NCBI RefSeq assembly: GCF_009828015.1
Contig: NZ_WTYG01000001.1
Span: 806,001-870,000, forward strand
From: Qipengyuania citrea
GTDB lineage: Bacteria > Pseudomonadota > Alphaproteobacteria > Sphingomonadales > Sphingomonadaceae
Length of the DNA stretch: 64,000 nucleotides
Direction: 5' to 3'
Part shown: in pieces, positions 55,623-64,000 of the stretch
Position numbering within the stretch: position 1 is the first letter of the stretch
Layout: every line of letters starts with the position of its first letter
The notes under the pieces: generated by a model
Databases searched by the model: none
What the model was told of the DNA's origin: nothing
What the model saw: the letters and a program-made list of their open reading frames with translations, nothing else
Translations under genes and position numbers: made by a program

Positions 55623-58600
55623 ATGAATTTCCGCAACATCTCTGCCTGGTCGATTCGCAACCCGGTCATTCCGCTGGTGGCGTTCACGGCGCTGCTGCTG
55701 GCGGGCCTGATCAGCTTCGCCCGGATGGATGTTGTCAACAATCCAGACATCGAGTTTCCCGCCGTCAACGTCTCGATTTCCCAGCCCGGCGCCGCGCCGA
55801 CCGAAATCGAGAACCAGATCACCCAGCGCGTCGAATCGGCCGTGCGCTCGATCAACGGCGTGAATTCGCTCAATTCCACCGCGCGCGAGGGCAATTCGAA
55901 CACCTTCATCGAGTTCGAGATCGGCACCGATCCCAACGATGCGGTCGCCGAAGTGAAGAATGCGGTCGACACGGTCCGTGGATCCCTGCCCGACGGAATT
56001 CTCGAACCGCGCGTCACCAAGGAGGAAATCTCCGGCGGCTTCCTCGCGATCTATGCGGTCGAAGCCGACGACATGACGATCGAAGGGCTTAGCTGGTTCA
56101 TCGACGATTCGGTCGCCAAGCAATTGCTCAGCATCGAAGGCATGGCCGAGGTCAATCGCTTCGGCGGGGTCGACCGCGAGATCGAAGTTATCCTCGACCT
56201 GCCGCGGATGCAGGCGCTGGGAGTGACAGCCAGCCAGATCAACGGCGTGCTGCGCCAGAGCAATGTCGATGCCGCGGGCGGTATGGCCGAAGTCGGCGGC
56301 ACGCGCCAATCGGTGCGGGTGCTGGGCAACAGCGAGGATGCCTACGCGCTCAGCCAGCGGCAGATCCAGCTGGGCGGTGGCCGCACGGTCAAGCTGGCCG
56401 ATGTCGCCACGGTGCGCGATGGCTATTCGGAACGCACATCGATCAGCAAGGTCCGCGACAAGGAAGTCGTCAATTTCGCGATGAGCCGCGCCAAGGGCGC
56501 ATCGGACGTTACCGTCTATGAAGAAGCGCTCGAGAAGATCGCGCAGATCGAAGCGGAGAATCCGGGCGTCAAATTCATCCCGCTGTTCAACACGGTCAAA
56601 TACACCAAGGACCAGTACGAAAGCGCGATGGCGGCAATGATCGAGGGCGCCATCCTTGCCGTCGTGGTCGTGTTCTTCTTCCTGCGCGACTGGCGCGCGA
56701 CTGCGATATCGGCTGTCGCGATCCCGCTGTCCGCGATCCCGACCTTCTGGTTCATGGATCTGCTCGGCTTCAACCTCAACCAGCTGTCCTTGCTGGCGCT
56801 GGCGCTGGTCGCAGGCGTGCTGGTCGACGATGCGATCGTCGAGATCGAGAACATCGTCAGACACATGCGGATGGGCAAGACTGCCTACCAGGCCTCGATC
56901 GATGCGGCCGACGAGATCGGCCTGCCAGTGGTCGCCACCAGTTTCTGTATCGTCGCCGTGTTCTTCCCCGTGGGGGCCATGCCGGGAATCTCGGGCCAGT
57001 TCTTCAAGAACTTCGGCTTCACCGTCGTGGTCGCGGTGCTGATGTCGCTTGCCGTGGCCCGGATGATCACGCCGATGCTGGCCGCCTACTTCCTCAAGGC
57101 ACACGGCCAGGCCGCGCATGGCGAGGGCCGCATGATGGACCGGTACATGGGCATCCTGCGCTGGTCTCTCGATCGCGGCAAGATGCTGGCGGTTCGGCAG
57201 GGTATAGCAGGGCCGCGCAGCCGCGGGCTTTACATCGTCGCATTGCTGCTGGTCGTGCTCGGCGCCTTGGCAATCTCGGCGATTGCGACTTTCCAGGCGT
57301 CTTCCCTGATCCAGGGATTGGGGCTGCCCGATCTCATCACTGGGGGCGATCCCGATCCGCAGGGCCTGGTCAAGTTCCTCGCTACGCTCGTCGGCCTGGT
57401 CCAGCTTGCCTTGGCACTGGCGATCGGCCTGCTCGCCGCCCTGGCATTCTTCCGCATAACCGGGTTCGTCGTCCGCATGTTCGGCGACCACATGGCGCAA
57501 GCCTGGCAGTATCTCTATGCGCGCTTTCTCGATCACCGGGTCTGGATGCTCGGGGTCGGCTATTTCGCGCTGTTGCTTACCATTCTCCTGTTCAGCATCG
57601 TCCCCGGCCAGTTCCAGCCCAACATCGACGATGAAAACAGCCGGGTTGAAATCGAGATGGTTCCGGGCACCACGCTCGAAACCACCGAGCGCGTGACCGA
57701 TCAGGTCGCCGACCTCCTCTATGCGCAGCAAGAGGTCGAACTCGCGCTGGAACGCGTTCGTGAAGGGCAGGCAACGCTCTACGTCACGCTCAAGCCCGAC
57801 CGCGAACGCACCTCGATCGAGTTCGAACGCGCCCTGGCGCCGGAATTCGCCAAGATCGCCGACGCACGGGTGCGCTTCGCCTCGCAGTCGGGCGGGTTCG
57901 GTTCGGGCCGCGACGTGACAGTGATGCTGGCCGGTTCGAATCCCGAGCTGCTCAACGACACCGCCGCCACGCTGGTCGAACAGATGAAAGGTATCGACAC
58001 GCTGGTGGCCCCGCGAATCAGTGCGGACATCAACCGTCCCGAACTGATCATCGAACCGCGCGAGGACCTCGCCGCGGAACTCGGGGTGACCACTCTCGCG
58101 ATCAGCCAGACGATCCGGATCGCCACCATGGGCGAGATCGAACAGAATGCCGCGAAGTTCTCGCTCTCCGACCGGCAGATCCCGATCCGCGTGAAGTTGC
58201 CCGAGCGCTCGCGCGAGGACCTCGAAACGATCCGCAACCTGCCGGTCCAGACCGCGAGCGGCGGATCGGTTCCGCTCTCGCGGGTAGCCGATGTTTCCTT
58301 CGGATCAGGCCCGACGACGATCCAGCGCTACAACCAGAACCGCCGGGTGCTGGTGGGGGCTGATCTGGCGCAGGGTGTCGTCAAGGGCGAGGCGCAGGCC
58401 GAGATCGACGCGCTGCCGATCCTTCAGGATCTCCCGCAGGGGGTCATCCGCGATGTCGTGGGCGAGGATGAATGGCAGCAGGAACTGATCAGCAGCCTTA
58501 TGATCGCCATCGTTTCGGGCGTCCTGCTGGTGTTCGCAGTACTGGTCCTGCTGTACAAGCGACTGATGAGCCCACTGGTCAACATGACCAGCCTGGCGCT

Positions 58601-59099
58601 CGCTCCGCTGGGCGGCATCCTGCTGGTCTGGCTGTTCGGCCAACCCCAGTCGATGCCGGTGTATATCGGTATCCTGCTGCTGCTGGGGATCGTGTCGAAG
58701 AACTCGATCCTGCTGATCGACTTCGCGATCGAGGAGATGGACAAGGGCACCCGCCAGTTGCCCGCGATCATCGACGCCGGCCACAAGCGCGCCCAGCCGA
58801 TCGTGATGACGACCGTGGCGATGACCGCAGGCATGGTTCCGACCGCGCTTTCGGGTGTCCTTGGGTCCGGTGATGGCGCCTGGCGCGCGCCGATGGGCAC
58901 GGTGGTGATCGGGGGGCTGATCCTGTCGACCCTGCTCACGCTGCTGATCGTCCCCGCTGGCTTCAGCCTTGCAGACAGCTTCGAGAAGCGCGTCGGACCG
59001 TGGCTGCGCAACCGCCTGCTCACCTACAAGGAGGGCGACGATACGCGCGGCATCATCGGCGATAGCACCGCCGGGCCGGGGGCCGAACCCGCGGAGTGA
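55623..59099 (+). CDS. RND efflux permease with extra membrane insert
   Basis: Proton-driven trimeric exporter of the HAE-1 type, 1158 residues, about 110 longer than AcrB. TM4 carries the proton-relay aspartates (GVLVDDAIVEIENIV, D402-D403). The insert falls between TM6 (ends about 490) and TM7 (about 640-660) and contains two additional hydrophobic stretches, about 536-557 and 582-610. The rest, including the second porter domain and GILLLLGIVSKNSILLIDFA, is normal. The substrate is unknown. It overlaps the DUF445 gene by four bases. Confidence 0.93.
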   Translation: MNFRNISAWSIRNPVIPLVAFTALLLAGLISFARMDVVNNPDIEFPAVNVSISQPGAAPTEIENQITQRVESAVRSINGVNSLNSTAREGNSNTFIEFEIGTDPNDAVAEVKNAVDTVRGSLPDGILEPRVTKEEISGGFLAIYAVEADDMTIEGLSWFIDDSVAKQLLSIEGMAEVNRFGGVDREIEVILDLPRMQALGVTASQINGVLRQSNVDAAGGMAEVGGTRQSVRVLGNSEDAYALSQRQIQLGGGRTVKLADVATVRDGYSERTSISKVRDKEVVNFAMSRAKGASDVTVYEEALEKIAQIEAENPGVKFIPLFNTVKYTKDQYESAMAAMIEGAILAVVVVFFFLRDWRATAISAVAIPLSAIPTFWFMDLLGFNLNQLSLLALALVAGVLVDDAIVEIENIVRHMRMGKTAYQASIDAADEIGLPVVATSFCIVAVFFPVGAMPGISGQFFKNFGFTVVVAVLMSLAVARMITPMLAAYFLKAHGQAAHGEGRMMDRYMGILRWSLDRGKMLAVRQGIAGPRSRGLYIVALLLVVLGALAISAIATFQASSLIQGLGLPDLITGGDPDPQGLVKFLATLVGLVQLALALAIGLLAALAFFRITGFVVRMFGDHMAQAWQYLYARFLDHRVWMLGVGYFALLLTILLFSIVPGQFQPNIDDENSRVEIEMVPGTTLETTERVTDQVADLLYAQQEVELALERVREGQATLYVTLKPDRERTSIEFERALAPEFAKIADARVRFASQSGGFGSGRDVTVMLAGSNPELLNDTAATLVEQMKGIDTLVAPRISADINRPELIIEPREDLAAELGVTTLAISQTIRIATMGEIEQNAAKFSLSDRQIPIRVKLPERSREDLETIRNLPVQTASGGSVPLSRVADVSFGSGPTTIQRYNQNRRVLVGADLAQGVVKGEAQAEIDALPILQDLPQGVIRDVVGEDEWQQELISSLMIAIVSGVLLVFAVLVLLYKRLMSPLVNMTSLALAPLGGILLVWLFGQPQSMPVYIGILLLLGIVSKNSILLIDFAIEEMDKGTRQLPAIIDAGHKRAQPIVMTTVAMTAGMVPTALSGVLGSGDGAWRAPMGTVVIGGLILSTLLTLLIVPAGFSLADSFEKRVGPWLRNRLLTYKEGDDTRGIIGDSTAGPGAEPAE

Positions 59100-60379
59100 G
59101 CGATCCACAGCCAACGGGCCGGGCGGCTGCCGGCGTACCGATCCCGGCGGATCGCGCACGGATGATGCGGCGCACGGCGACGGGGCTGATCGTCCTCATG
59201 GCGGCACTGTTCCTGTGGTCGGGTCGGTATCTGGGCGAGCACCCGGGATGGGGTTATCTCCACGCCTTCGCGGAAGCCGCGATGGTCGGCGGGCTGGCGG
59301 ACTGGTTCGCGGTGACCGCGCTGTTCCGCCACCCGCTGGGCCTGCCAATCCCGCACACGGCGATCATCCCCGAGAACAAGGACCGCATCGCCGATACGAT
59401 GGCGGGGTTCCTGCGCGACAATTTCCTGACGCCGGCGGTTGTGGGCCGCCGGATGGGGTCGATGAACCTTGCCGGAGCGATCGGCAGTTACCTCGCCGAT
59501 CCCAAAGCGACCAAGGATTCGCGGATCCAGGCGGGAGCCGGGGAGCTGGCCGTCGAGGTGCTCGAATCGCTCGATCCAGACCGACTGGGCACGCAGGTGC
59601 GCAGCGGGATCAAGACCCAGCTTGGCAAACTCGAGGTCGCCCCGCTGCTCGGGGGCATGCTGGAAGCGATGATCGCCGACGGGCGTCACAAGCCGCTCAT
59701 CGACAAGATCATCCGCTGGGCAGGTCTGGTGCTCGAAGACAATGAGGCAATGGTACGCGAGATGGTGCACCGGCGCGCGAATGCGGTTCTGCGCTTCACC
59801 GGGCTTGACGAGCGACTGGCGAATTCGGTCATCGACGGGCTCTACAAGCTGCTCGCCGAAGTGCTGGTCGATCCCGAGCACCCGCTGCGCAATAAGATCG
59901 AGGAAGGCCTGGAGGATCTCGCGCGCGGGCTGCGGGACGACCCCGTGATGCAGGAGCGGGTCGAGCGGCTGAAGAACGAGCTACTCGACAATCCTGCGAT
60001 CGGCGACTGGTGGCAGGGCGTGTGGGAACGGCTGCGCGCCGGGCTGATCAAGAGCATTCGCAATTCCGGCGACGAAACCGGTCCCAGCTATATCGGCGAA
60101 ACTCTGGCGGAACTCGGCGCCGCGCTGCGTGACGACCAGCGCCTGCAACGGCAGGTCAATCGCTTCACGCGCCGGACCGCGGTGGGGGTCGCGACCCGCT
60201 ACGGCGACCAGATCGTCCAGCTCGTGTCCGAAACCGTGCGCCGCTGGGATGCGGTGACGATCACCGACCGGGTGGAAAGCGCTGTGGGCCGCGATCTCCA
60301 GTTCATCCGCATCAACGGCACGCTGGTCGGCGGGCTGGTGGGGCTGACGATCCACGCCTTGGATGTCTACGTAATCTGA
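59096..60379 (+). CDS. DUF445 family inner-membrane protein
   Basis: 427 residues from a GTG at 59096 overlapping the permease stop (GTGA). One membrane segment near the start (TGLIVLMAALFLWSGRYLG), the DUF445 signature GGLADWFAVTALFRHPLGLPIPHTAIIP, a long helical middle, and a C-terminal hydrophobic hairpin (RINGTLVGGLVGLTIHALDVYVI). The function is unknown. Coupling to an RND pump is a contextual hint. Confidence 0.9.
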   Translation: MSDPQPTGRAAAGVPIPADRARMMRRTATGLIVLMAALFLWSGRYLGEHPGWGYLHAFAEAAMVGGLADWFAVTALFRHPLGLPIPHTAIIPENKDRIADTMAGFLRDNFLTPAVVGRRMGSMNLAGAIGSYLADPKATKDSRIQAGAGELAVEVLESLDPDRLGTQVRSGIKTQLGKLEVAPLLGGMLEAMIADGRHKPLIDKIIRWAGLVLEDNEAMVREMVHRRANAVLRFTGLDERLANSVIDGLYKLLAEVLVDPEHPLRNKIEEGLEDLARGLRDDPVMQERVERLKNELLDNPAIGDWWQGVWERLRAGLIKSIRNSGDETGPSYIGETLAELGAALRDDQRLQRQVNRFTRRTAVGVATRYGDQIVQLVSETVRRWDAVTITDRVESAVGRDLQFIRINGTLVGGLVGLTIHALDVYVI

Positions 60380-60528
60380 TTTGCACCGCTTTCGCGATAG
60401 AGCGAGTTCGTTGGTACCGCGAACGATCCGCTGGGCTGCGCGACCTGAATTGTCCTTGCGGCAATCCGGCGATGCCGTTTGCCTACCAGAATGCGATGCC
60501 GGCCGAACGGCGGATGCGGGCAAAGAAA

Positions 60529-60559
60529 AACCCTCCCGTCGAGCATCGACGGGAGGGTT
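60529..60559 (-). terminator. Intrinsic terminator of etfBA
   Basis: AACCCTCCCGTCGA and TCGACGGGAGGGTT form a perfect 14-bp stem with a 3-base loop; on the minus strand TTTTTCTTT follows. Located 23 bases after the etfA stop. It may also serve the opposing DUF445 message. Confidence 0.9.
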
Positions 60560-60582
60560 AATTGTTCGGTCGAACTTTGCGC

Positions 60583-61512
60583 TCAGAGCTTTTCAGTCAG
60601 TTCTGGCACTGCCTTGAACAGATCGGCGACCAGGCCAACATCAGCAACCTGGAAGATCGGCGCGTCCTCGTCCTTGTTGATCGCGATGATGGTCTTGGAA
60701 TCCTTCATCCCGGCAAGGTGCTGGATCGCACCCGAGATACCGATCGCGATATAGACCTCGGGAGCGACGATCTTGCCCGTCTGGCCGACCTGGTAGTCAT
60801 TGGGGACATAACCCGCGTCGACCGCCGCCCGGCTTGCGCCAATACCGGCGCCGAGCTTGTCGGCGAGCGGGGTAATGACCTGTTCGAAGGTTTCCGAATC
60901 CTTCAGTGCGCGGCCGCCCGAGACGATCACCTTGGCACTGGTCAGTTCGGGACGATCGCTTTCGGCGATTTCTTCGCTGACGAAGCTCGAGAGACCTGCG
61001 TCGGTCGGGCCCGAAACCTCTTCGATCTCGGCCGAACCGCCATCGGCATCGGCCTTGTCGAAGGCGGTGCCGCGGACGGTAATGACCAGCTTGGGATCGG
61101 AGGATTCGACCGTCGCGATGGCGTTGCCGGCATAAATCGGGCGAGTGAAGGTCTTGTCGCCTTCGACCGAAAGGATGTCCGAAATCTGCATGACGTCGAG
61201 CAACGCGGCGACGCGCGGCGCGATGTTCTTGCCGGTGGTGGTAGCAGGCGCAACGAATGCGTCGTGATGGTCCATCAGCTGGGCCACCAGCGGGGCAACG
61301 TTTTCGGCCAGTGCATTGGCATAGGCTTCATCGTCGGCGATGTGGACCTTGCCGACGCCGGCGATCTTCGCCGCCTGGTCGGCCACTGCGCGGCAGCCCG
61401 AACCAGCGACCAGCAGGTGGACTTCGCCCAGCTTTCCGGCGGCGGTAACCGCCGCCAGCGTGGCATCGGCGAGGCTGGCGTTGTCGTGTTCGACCCAAAC
61501 GAGGGTTTTCAT
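60583..61512 (-). CDS. etfA: Electron transfer flavoprotein subunit alpha
   Basis: FAD-binding subunit that takes electrons from acyl-CoA and other dehydrogenases to ETF-ubiquinone oxidoreductase. 309 residues. The C-terminal FAD domain shows [37 protein letters not shown] and [19 protein letters not shown]. Follows etfB with a 27-base gap. A likely user in this window is the acyl-CoA dehydrogenase at 9-10.8 kb. Confidence 0.97.
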   Translation of the reverse strand: MKTLVWVEHDNASLADATLAAVTAAGKLGEVHLLVAGSGCRAVADQAAKIAGVGKVHIADDEAYANALAENVAPLVAQLMDHHDAFVAPATTTGKNIAPRVAALLDVMQISDILSVEGDKTFTRPIYAGNAIATVESSDPKLVITVRGTAFDKADADGGSAEIEEVSGPTDAGLSSFVSEEIAESDRPELTSAKVIVSGGRALKDSETFEQVITPLADKLGAGIGASRAAVDAGYVPNDYQVGQTGKIVAPEVYIAIGISGAIQHLAGMKDSKTIIAINKDEDAPIFQVADVGLVADLFKAVPELTEKL

Positions 61513-61539
61513 GTCTGTATTCCTTCTCGTCTGTCTGAC

Positions 61540-62286
61540 TTAGGCGATACCGAGCGCTTTGATCTTGGCGACCAGCGCATCGACATCCTCGACCTTCTCG
61601 CCTGCCTGGCGAACCGGCGGTTCGGAGACATTCGTGGTCGTCAGGCGGAGGGCGGTATCGACACCGTAATCGGCGGGCGACTTGGTCTCGAGCGGCTTCT
61701 TCTTCGCCTTCATGATATTGGGCAGCGAAGCGTAACGCGGTTCGTTCAGACGCAGGTCGGTGGTGACGATCGCCGGCAGGGTGAGTTTCACCGTCTGCAG
61801 ACCGCCGTCGACTTCACGCTTCACCGTGACGCTGTCGCCATCGACTTCGACGGTGTTAGCGAAGGTACCCTGCGGACGGCCCATAAGCGCGGCGAGCATC
61901 TGGCCGGTCTGGTTCGAATCGTCATCGATCGCCTGCTTGCCCAACATCACCAGGCCGGGCTCTTCCTCAGCGGCGATCGCCTTGAGGATCTTCGCGACTG
62001 CGAGCGGTTCGACCGCATCGTCGGTTTCGACCAGGATCGCGCGGTCGGCACCCATCGCGAGCGCCGTGCGCAGCGTTTCCTGCGCCTTTGCCGGGCCGAT
62101 GCTGACGGCGATGATTTCCTCGGCCTTGCCCGCTTCCTTGAGGCGGATGGCTTCTTCGACGGCAATTTCGTCGAAGGGATTCATGCTCATCTTGACGTTG
62201 GCGAGGTCCACGCCCGAACCGTCCGCCTTGACGCGCGGTTTGACGTTGTAATCGATCACCCGTTTCACGGGGACGAGGATTTTCAT
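61540..62286 (-). CDS. etfB: Electron transfer flavoprotein subunit beta
   Basis: AMP-binding subunit of ETF. 248 residues. Starts [14 protein letters not shown], as the family does, with [17 protein letters not shown] and the signature region [28 protein letters not shown]. First gene of the etfBA operon. A palindrome resembling the LiuR operator lies 47 bases upstream. Confidence 0.97.
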   Translation of the reverse strand: MKILVPVKRVIDYNVKPRVKADGSGVDLANVKMSMNPFDEIAVEEAIRLKEAGKAEEIIAVSIGPAKAQETLRTALAMGADRAILVETDDAVEPLAVAKILKAIAAEEEPGLVMLGKQAIDDDSNQTGQMLAALMGRPQGTFANTVEVDGDSVTVKREVDGGLQTVKLTLPAIVTTDLRLNEPRYASLPNIMKAKKKPLETKSPADYGVDTALRLTTTNVSEPPVRQAGEKVEDVDALVAKIKALGIA

Positions 62287-62331
62287 GCGATACCTTCCTC
62301 TCGATAGAAACTGTAGGCACCGCCTAGCTTG

Positions 62332-62349
62332 CGTTTACGTAAACGTCAA
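62332..62349. promoter_or_regulatory. LiuR-like operator upstream of etfB
   Basis: CGTTTACGTAAACG (62332-62345) is a perfect 14-bp palindrome; overlapping it, TTTACGTAAACGTCAA (62334-62349) has the form TTKACGT-WW-ACGTMAA. As I recall, this is the site of the MerR-family regulator LiuR, which controls branched-chain amino acid and acyl-CoA degradation genes in proteobacteria. The regulator gene itself is not in the window. Confidence 0.65.
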
Positions 62350-62487
62350 GCAAGCCGGAGTGCCACCATGCGGCGCTTGGGACGATCCCTCGCGTGACCG
62401 GCACGGCGGGTCAAGCGGTGCCGGCCTGCAGCTTTACTATGGCTGGCGAGGCGAATAGTTTCGCCTCCTGTCGATGGGAGGAAAGCC

Positions 62488-62997
62488 ATGCGCGTCTGGA
62501 CGATTGCCGCGGCCGTGGGAGCGCTGATGGCGCCACCGGCGCAGGCGAACGAAACCCGCGTCGCTCCGGAGGGTCATATACCTCCGCCGGCGCAGGTGGA
62601 AGCGCTCGATTGGCTGGTCGGCCAATGGCACGGCAGCGGGATCGGCGAAGCGGCGGCATACGAGAGCTGGCTCCCCTCAAGCGGCGGAACCATGGTGGGA
62701 AGCTTCGTGCAGGAAACGCCGGCCGGCGGCATCATGTTCACCGAGCACATGTATATTGCCGAAGACGCCGGATCGCTCGTCGTCCGGCTCAAGCATTTCA
62801 ATCCCGACCTCACTGGCTGGGAGGAGAAGGACGAGATGGTGTCCTTCCCGCTGCTGGCGATCGATGAATGTGCCGCCTATTTCAGCGCATTGACCTATCA
62901 CTGCGATGGCGCGGACGGGCTGCTGGTGGCGGTCCGGGTAAAGGGCGCCGGCGAAGCGGCCGAGGAACTGGTGTTCCGCTTTACCCGCATTCGCTGA
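62488..62997 (+). CDS. DUF6265 family exported protein
   Basis: 169 residues. Signal peptide (ends PPAQANE), then LDWLVGQWHGSGIGEAAAYESWLP, a DUF6265 hallmark that resembles lipocalin-like heme/lipid-binding folds. The function is unknown. It diverges from etfB across 201 bases that also hold the LiuR-like site. It is not obviously part of an operon. Confidence 0.8.
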   Translation: MRVWTIAAAVGALMAPPAQANETRVAPEGHIPPPAQVEALDWLVGQWHGSGIGEAAAYESWLPSSGGTMVGSFVQETPAGGIMFTEHMYIAEDAGSLVVRLKHFNPDLTGWEEKDEMVSFPLLAIDECAAYFSALTYHCDGADGLLVAVRVKGAGEAAEELVFRFTRIR

Positions 62998-63122
62998 AAG
63001 CACGCCTGCGAAACCCGCTGTTCGCATGGCCCGACCTGTATTCGGGACCGGGGGATCGGGCCGCCCCGCTCGCACAGGCATGATGCCCGCACGAGCGGAT
63101 GCGGCAATTCGTTAGGCGCCGA

Positions 63123-64000
63123 TCAGGCTGCCTGCTTCACTTCGGCGACGATCTTCTTCGCTGCGTCGCCCAGATCGTCGGCGCTGACGATCGCGAGGCC
63201 CGAGTTGTCGAGGATGGCCTTGCCTTCTTCGACATTGGTCCCTTCGAGCCGGACCACCAGCGGCACCGAGAGATTCACGTCCTTCGCGGCCTGGACGATG
63301 CCATTGGCGATGACGTCGCACTTCATGATCCCGCCAAAGATGTTGACGAGAATGCCTTCGACCGCGGGATCCTTGAGAATGATCTTGAATGCCGCCGTCA
63401 CCTTCTCCGTGGTTGCGCCGCCGCCGACGTCGAGGAAGTTGGCAGGGAAGGCGCCATTGAGCTTGATGATGTCCATCGTCGCCATGGCGAGGCCCGCGCC
63501 GTTGACCATGCAGCCGATGCTGCCGTCGAGCTTGATATAGGCCAAATCGTATTCGCTGGCCTCGACTTCGGCCGGGTCTTCCTCGGTCTCGTCGCGCAGC
63601 GCTTCGACATCCTTGTGGCGGAACAGCGCATTGCCGTCGAAGCTCATCTTGGTGTCGAGCACGAGCAGGTTGCCGTCCTCGGTTTCGACCAAAGGATTGA
63701 TCTCGAGCATCTCGCAGTCGAGATCCATGAAAGCAGTGTAGAGCTGCTTGGCAAGCTTCTGCGCCTGCTTGTTGAGGTCACCCGTCAGCTTGAGCGCGAA
63801 GGCCACCGCGCGGCCGTGGTGCGGCATGAAGCCCTGCGCCGGGTCGATGGTGATGGTGGTGATCTCTTCAGGAGTCGAATGCGCGACTTCCTCGATGTCC
63901 ATCCCGCCTTCGGTCGAAACGATCATGGCGACCCGGCCGGTGGCGCGGTCGACCAGCATCGACAGATAGTATTCCTGCGCGATGTCGACACCATCGGTCA
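63123..64000 (-). CDS. sucC: Succinate--CoA ligase [ADP-forming] subunit beta (5' end outside window)
   Basis: Citric-acid-cycle enzyme converting succinyl-CoA to succinate with ATP or GTP formation. Only the C-terminal 292 residues are inside the window; the frame is open to base 64000 ([16 protein letters not shown]), so the start lies beyond the edge. The ATP-grasp and CoA-ligase parts are seen: [52 protein letters not shown] and [10 protein letters not shown]. It is convergent with the DUF6265 gene. Confidence 0.96.
   Translation of the reverse strand, partial: TDGVDIAQEYYLSMLVDRATGRVAMIVSTEGGMDIEEVAHSTPEEITTITIDPAQGFMPHHGRAVAFALKLTGDLNKQAQKLAKQLYTAFMDLDCEMLEINPLVETEDGNLLVLDTKMSFDGNALFRHKDVEALRDETEEDPAEVEASEYDLAYIKLDGSIGCMVNGAGLAMATMDIIKLNGAFPANFLDVGGGATTEKVTAAFKIILKDPAVEGILVNIFGGIMKCDVIANGIVQAAKDVNLSVPLVVRLEGTNVEEGKAILDNSGLAIVSADDLGDAAKKIVAEVKQAA

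Noticed and set aside
55605-57731. 708-codon frame antisense to the RND permease
   Set aside because: Entirely antisense to a gene with intact RND motifs; rich in Asp/His/Arg with no domain.
57925-57955. tRNA-like GGTTCGAATCC
   Set aside because: The T-loop-like string is inside the permease coding sequence (AGSNPE) and no acceptor stem or anticodon arm can be drawn.

Overview
The window is a contiguous, G+C-rich piece of an alphaproteobacterial chromosome. Gene content and order point to Sphingomonadales, most likely an Erythrobacteraceae-type organism: mnmE-mnmG-rsmG-parA-parB, nadD-rsfS-rlmH-envC-ctpA, CarD, a SUV3-like helicase next to an S4 protein, TrcR (DUF1013), SciP (DUF1153), and a Mg-type HemB. 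This assignment is inference from gene families, not a database match. The DNA is almost fully coding. I saw no rRNA, tRNA, CRISPR array, insertion sequence, prophage or integron, and no gene-free stretch over 300 bases.

Layout. 1-5.9 kb: an operon for tRNA wobble-uridine modification (mnmE, mnmG), 16S rRNA methylation (rsmG) and chromosome partition (parA, parB). It carries three parS palindromes, so the window lies close to the replication origin, although no origin is visible here. 5.9-14.5 kb: a glycine-zipper protein, a free methionine-sulfoxide reductase, a soluble sugar-dehydrogenase-like protein, an acyl-CoA dehydrogenase, threonylcarbamoyl-AMP synthase, a small lipoprotein, two tandem GIN-domain proteins and the RNA polymerase-binding regulator CarD. 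14.7-18.7 kb: helicase, S4, ferredoxin and BrkB genes on the minus strand. 18.8-23.4 kb: M23 peptidase, hemB, two tandem GNAT acetyltransferases, gamma-carbonic anhydrase, DUF167. 23.4-28.9 kb: ATP-dependent DNA ligase with its partner exonuclease, clpA, DUF1192. 29-34.7 kb: quinone reductase, LpxH-like phosphoesterase with a glycosyltransferase, TrcR, acyl-CoA ligase. 34.8-36.3 kb: bactofilin with an M23 peptidase. 36.6-42.6 kb: nadD-rsfS-rlmH-envC-like-ctpA-dsbB-coq7 and a small secreted protein. 42.6-45.1 kb: wecB-wecC for UDP-ManNAcA. 45.1-53.1 kb: fabI, a second BrkB, a DnaJ-type chaperone, pdxH, a CDF transporter, PhzF, a serine hydrolase, mnmA. 53.2-54.2 kb: a small gene, sciP, and glsB with a general-stress promoter. 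54.4-60.4 kb: an RND efflux pair and DUF445. 60.6-64 kb: etfBA, DUF6265 and the partial sucC.

Together this is an origin-proximal housekeeping region, rich in cell-cycle and envelope functions (ParAB/parS, TrcR, SciP, bactofilin, three LytM proteins, LpxH-like) and in translation quality (MnmE/G/A, TsaC, RsmG, RlmH, RsfS). I found no convincing wholly new multi-gene system. The most notable observations are the three parS sites (two written into protein-coding sequence), an RND permease with two extra membrane segments, a LiuR-like operator before etfBA, an EcfG-type promoter before glsB, a 16-bp inverted repeat between the bactofilin-linked peptidase and nadD, paired dyads before a GIN gene, a probable AUU start for rlmH, and a DNA ligase/exonuclease pair lacking its usual helicase and phosphoesterase partners.
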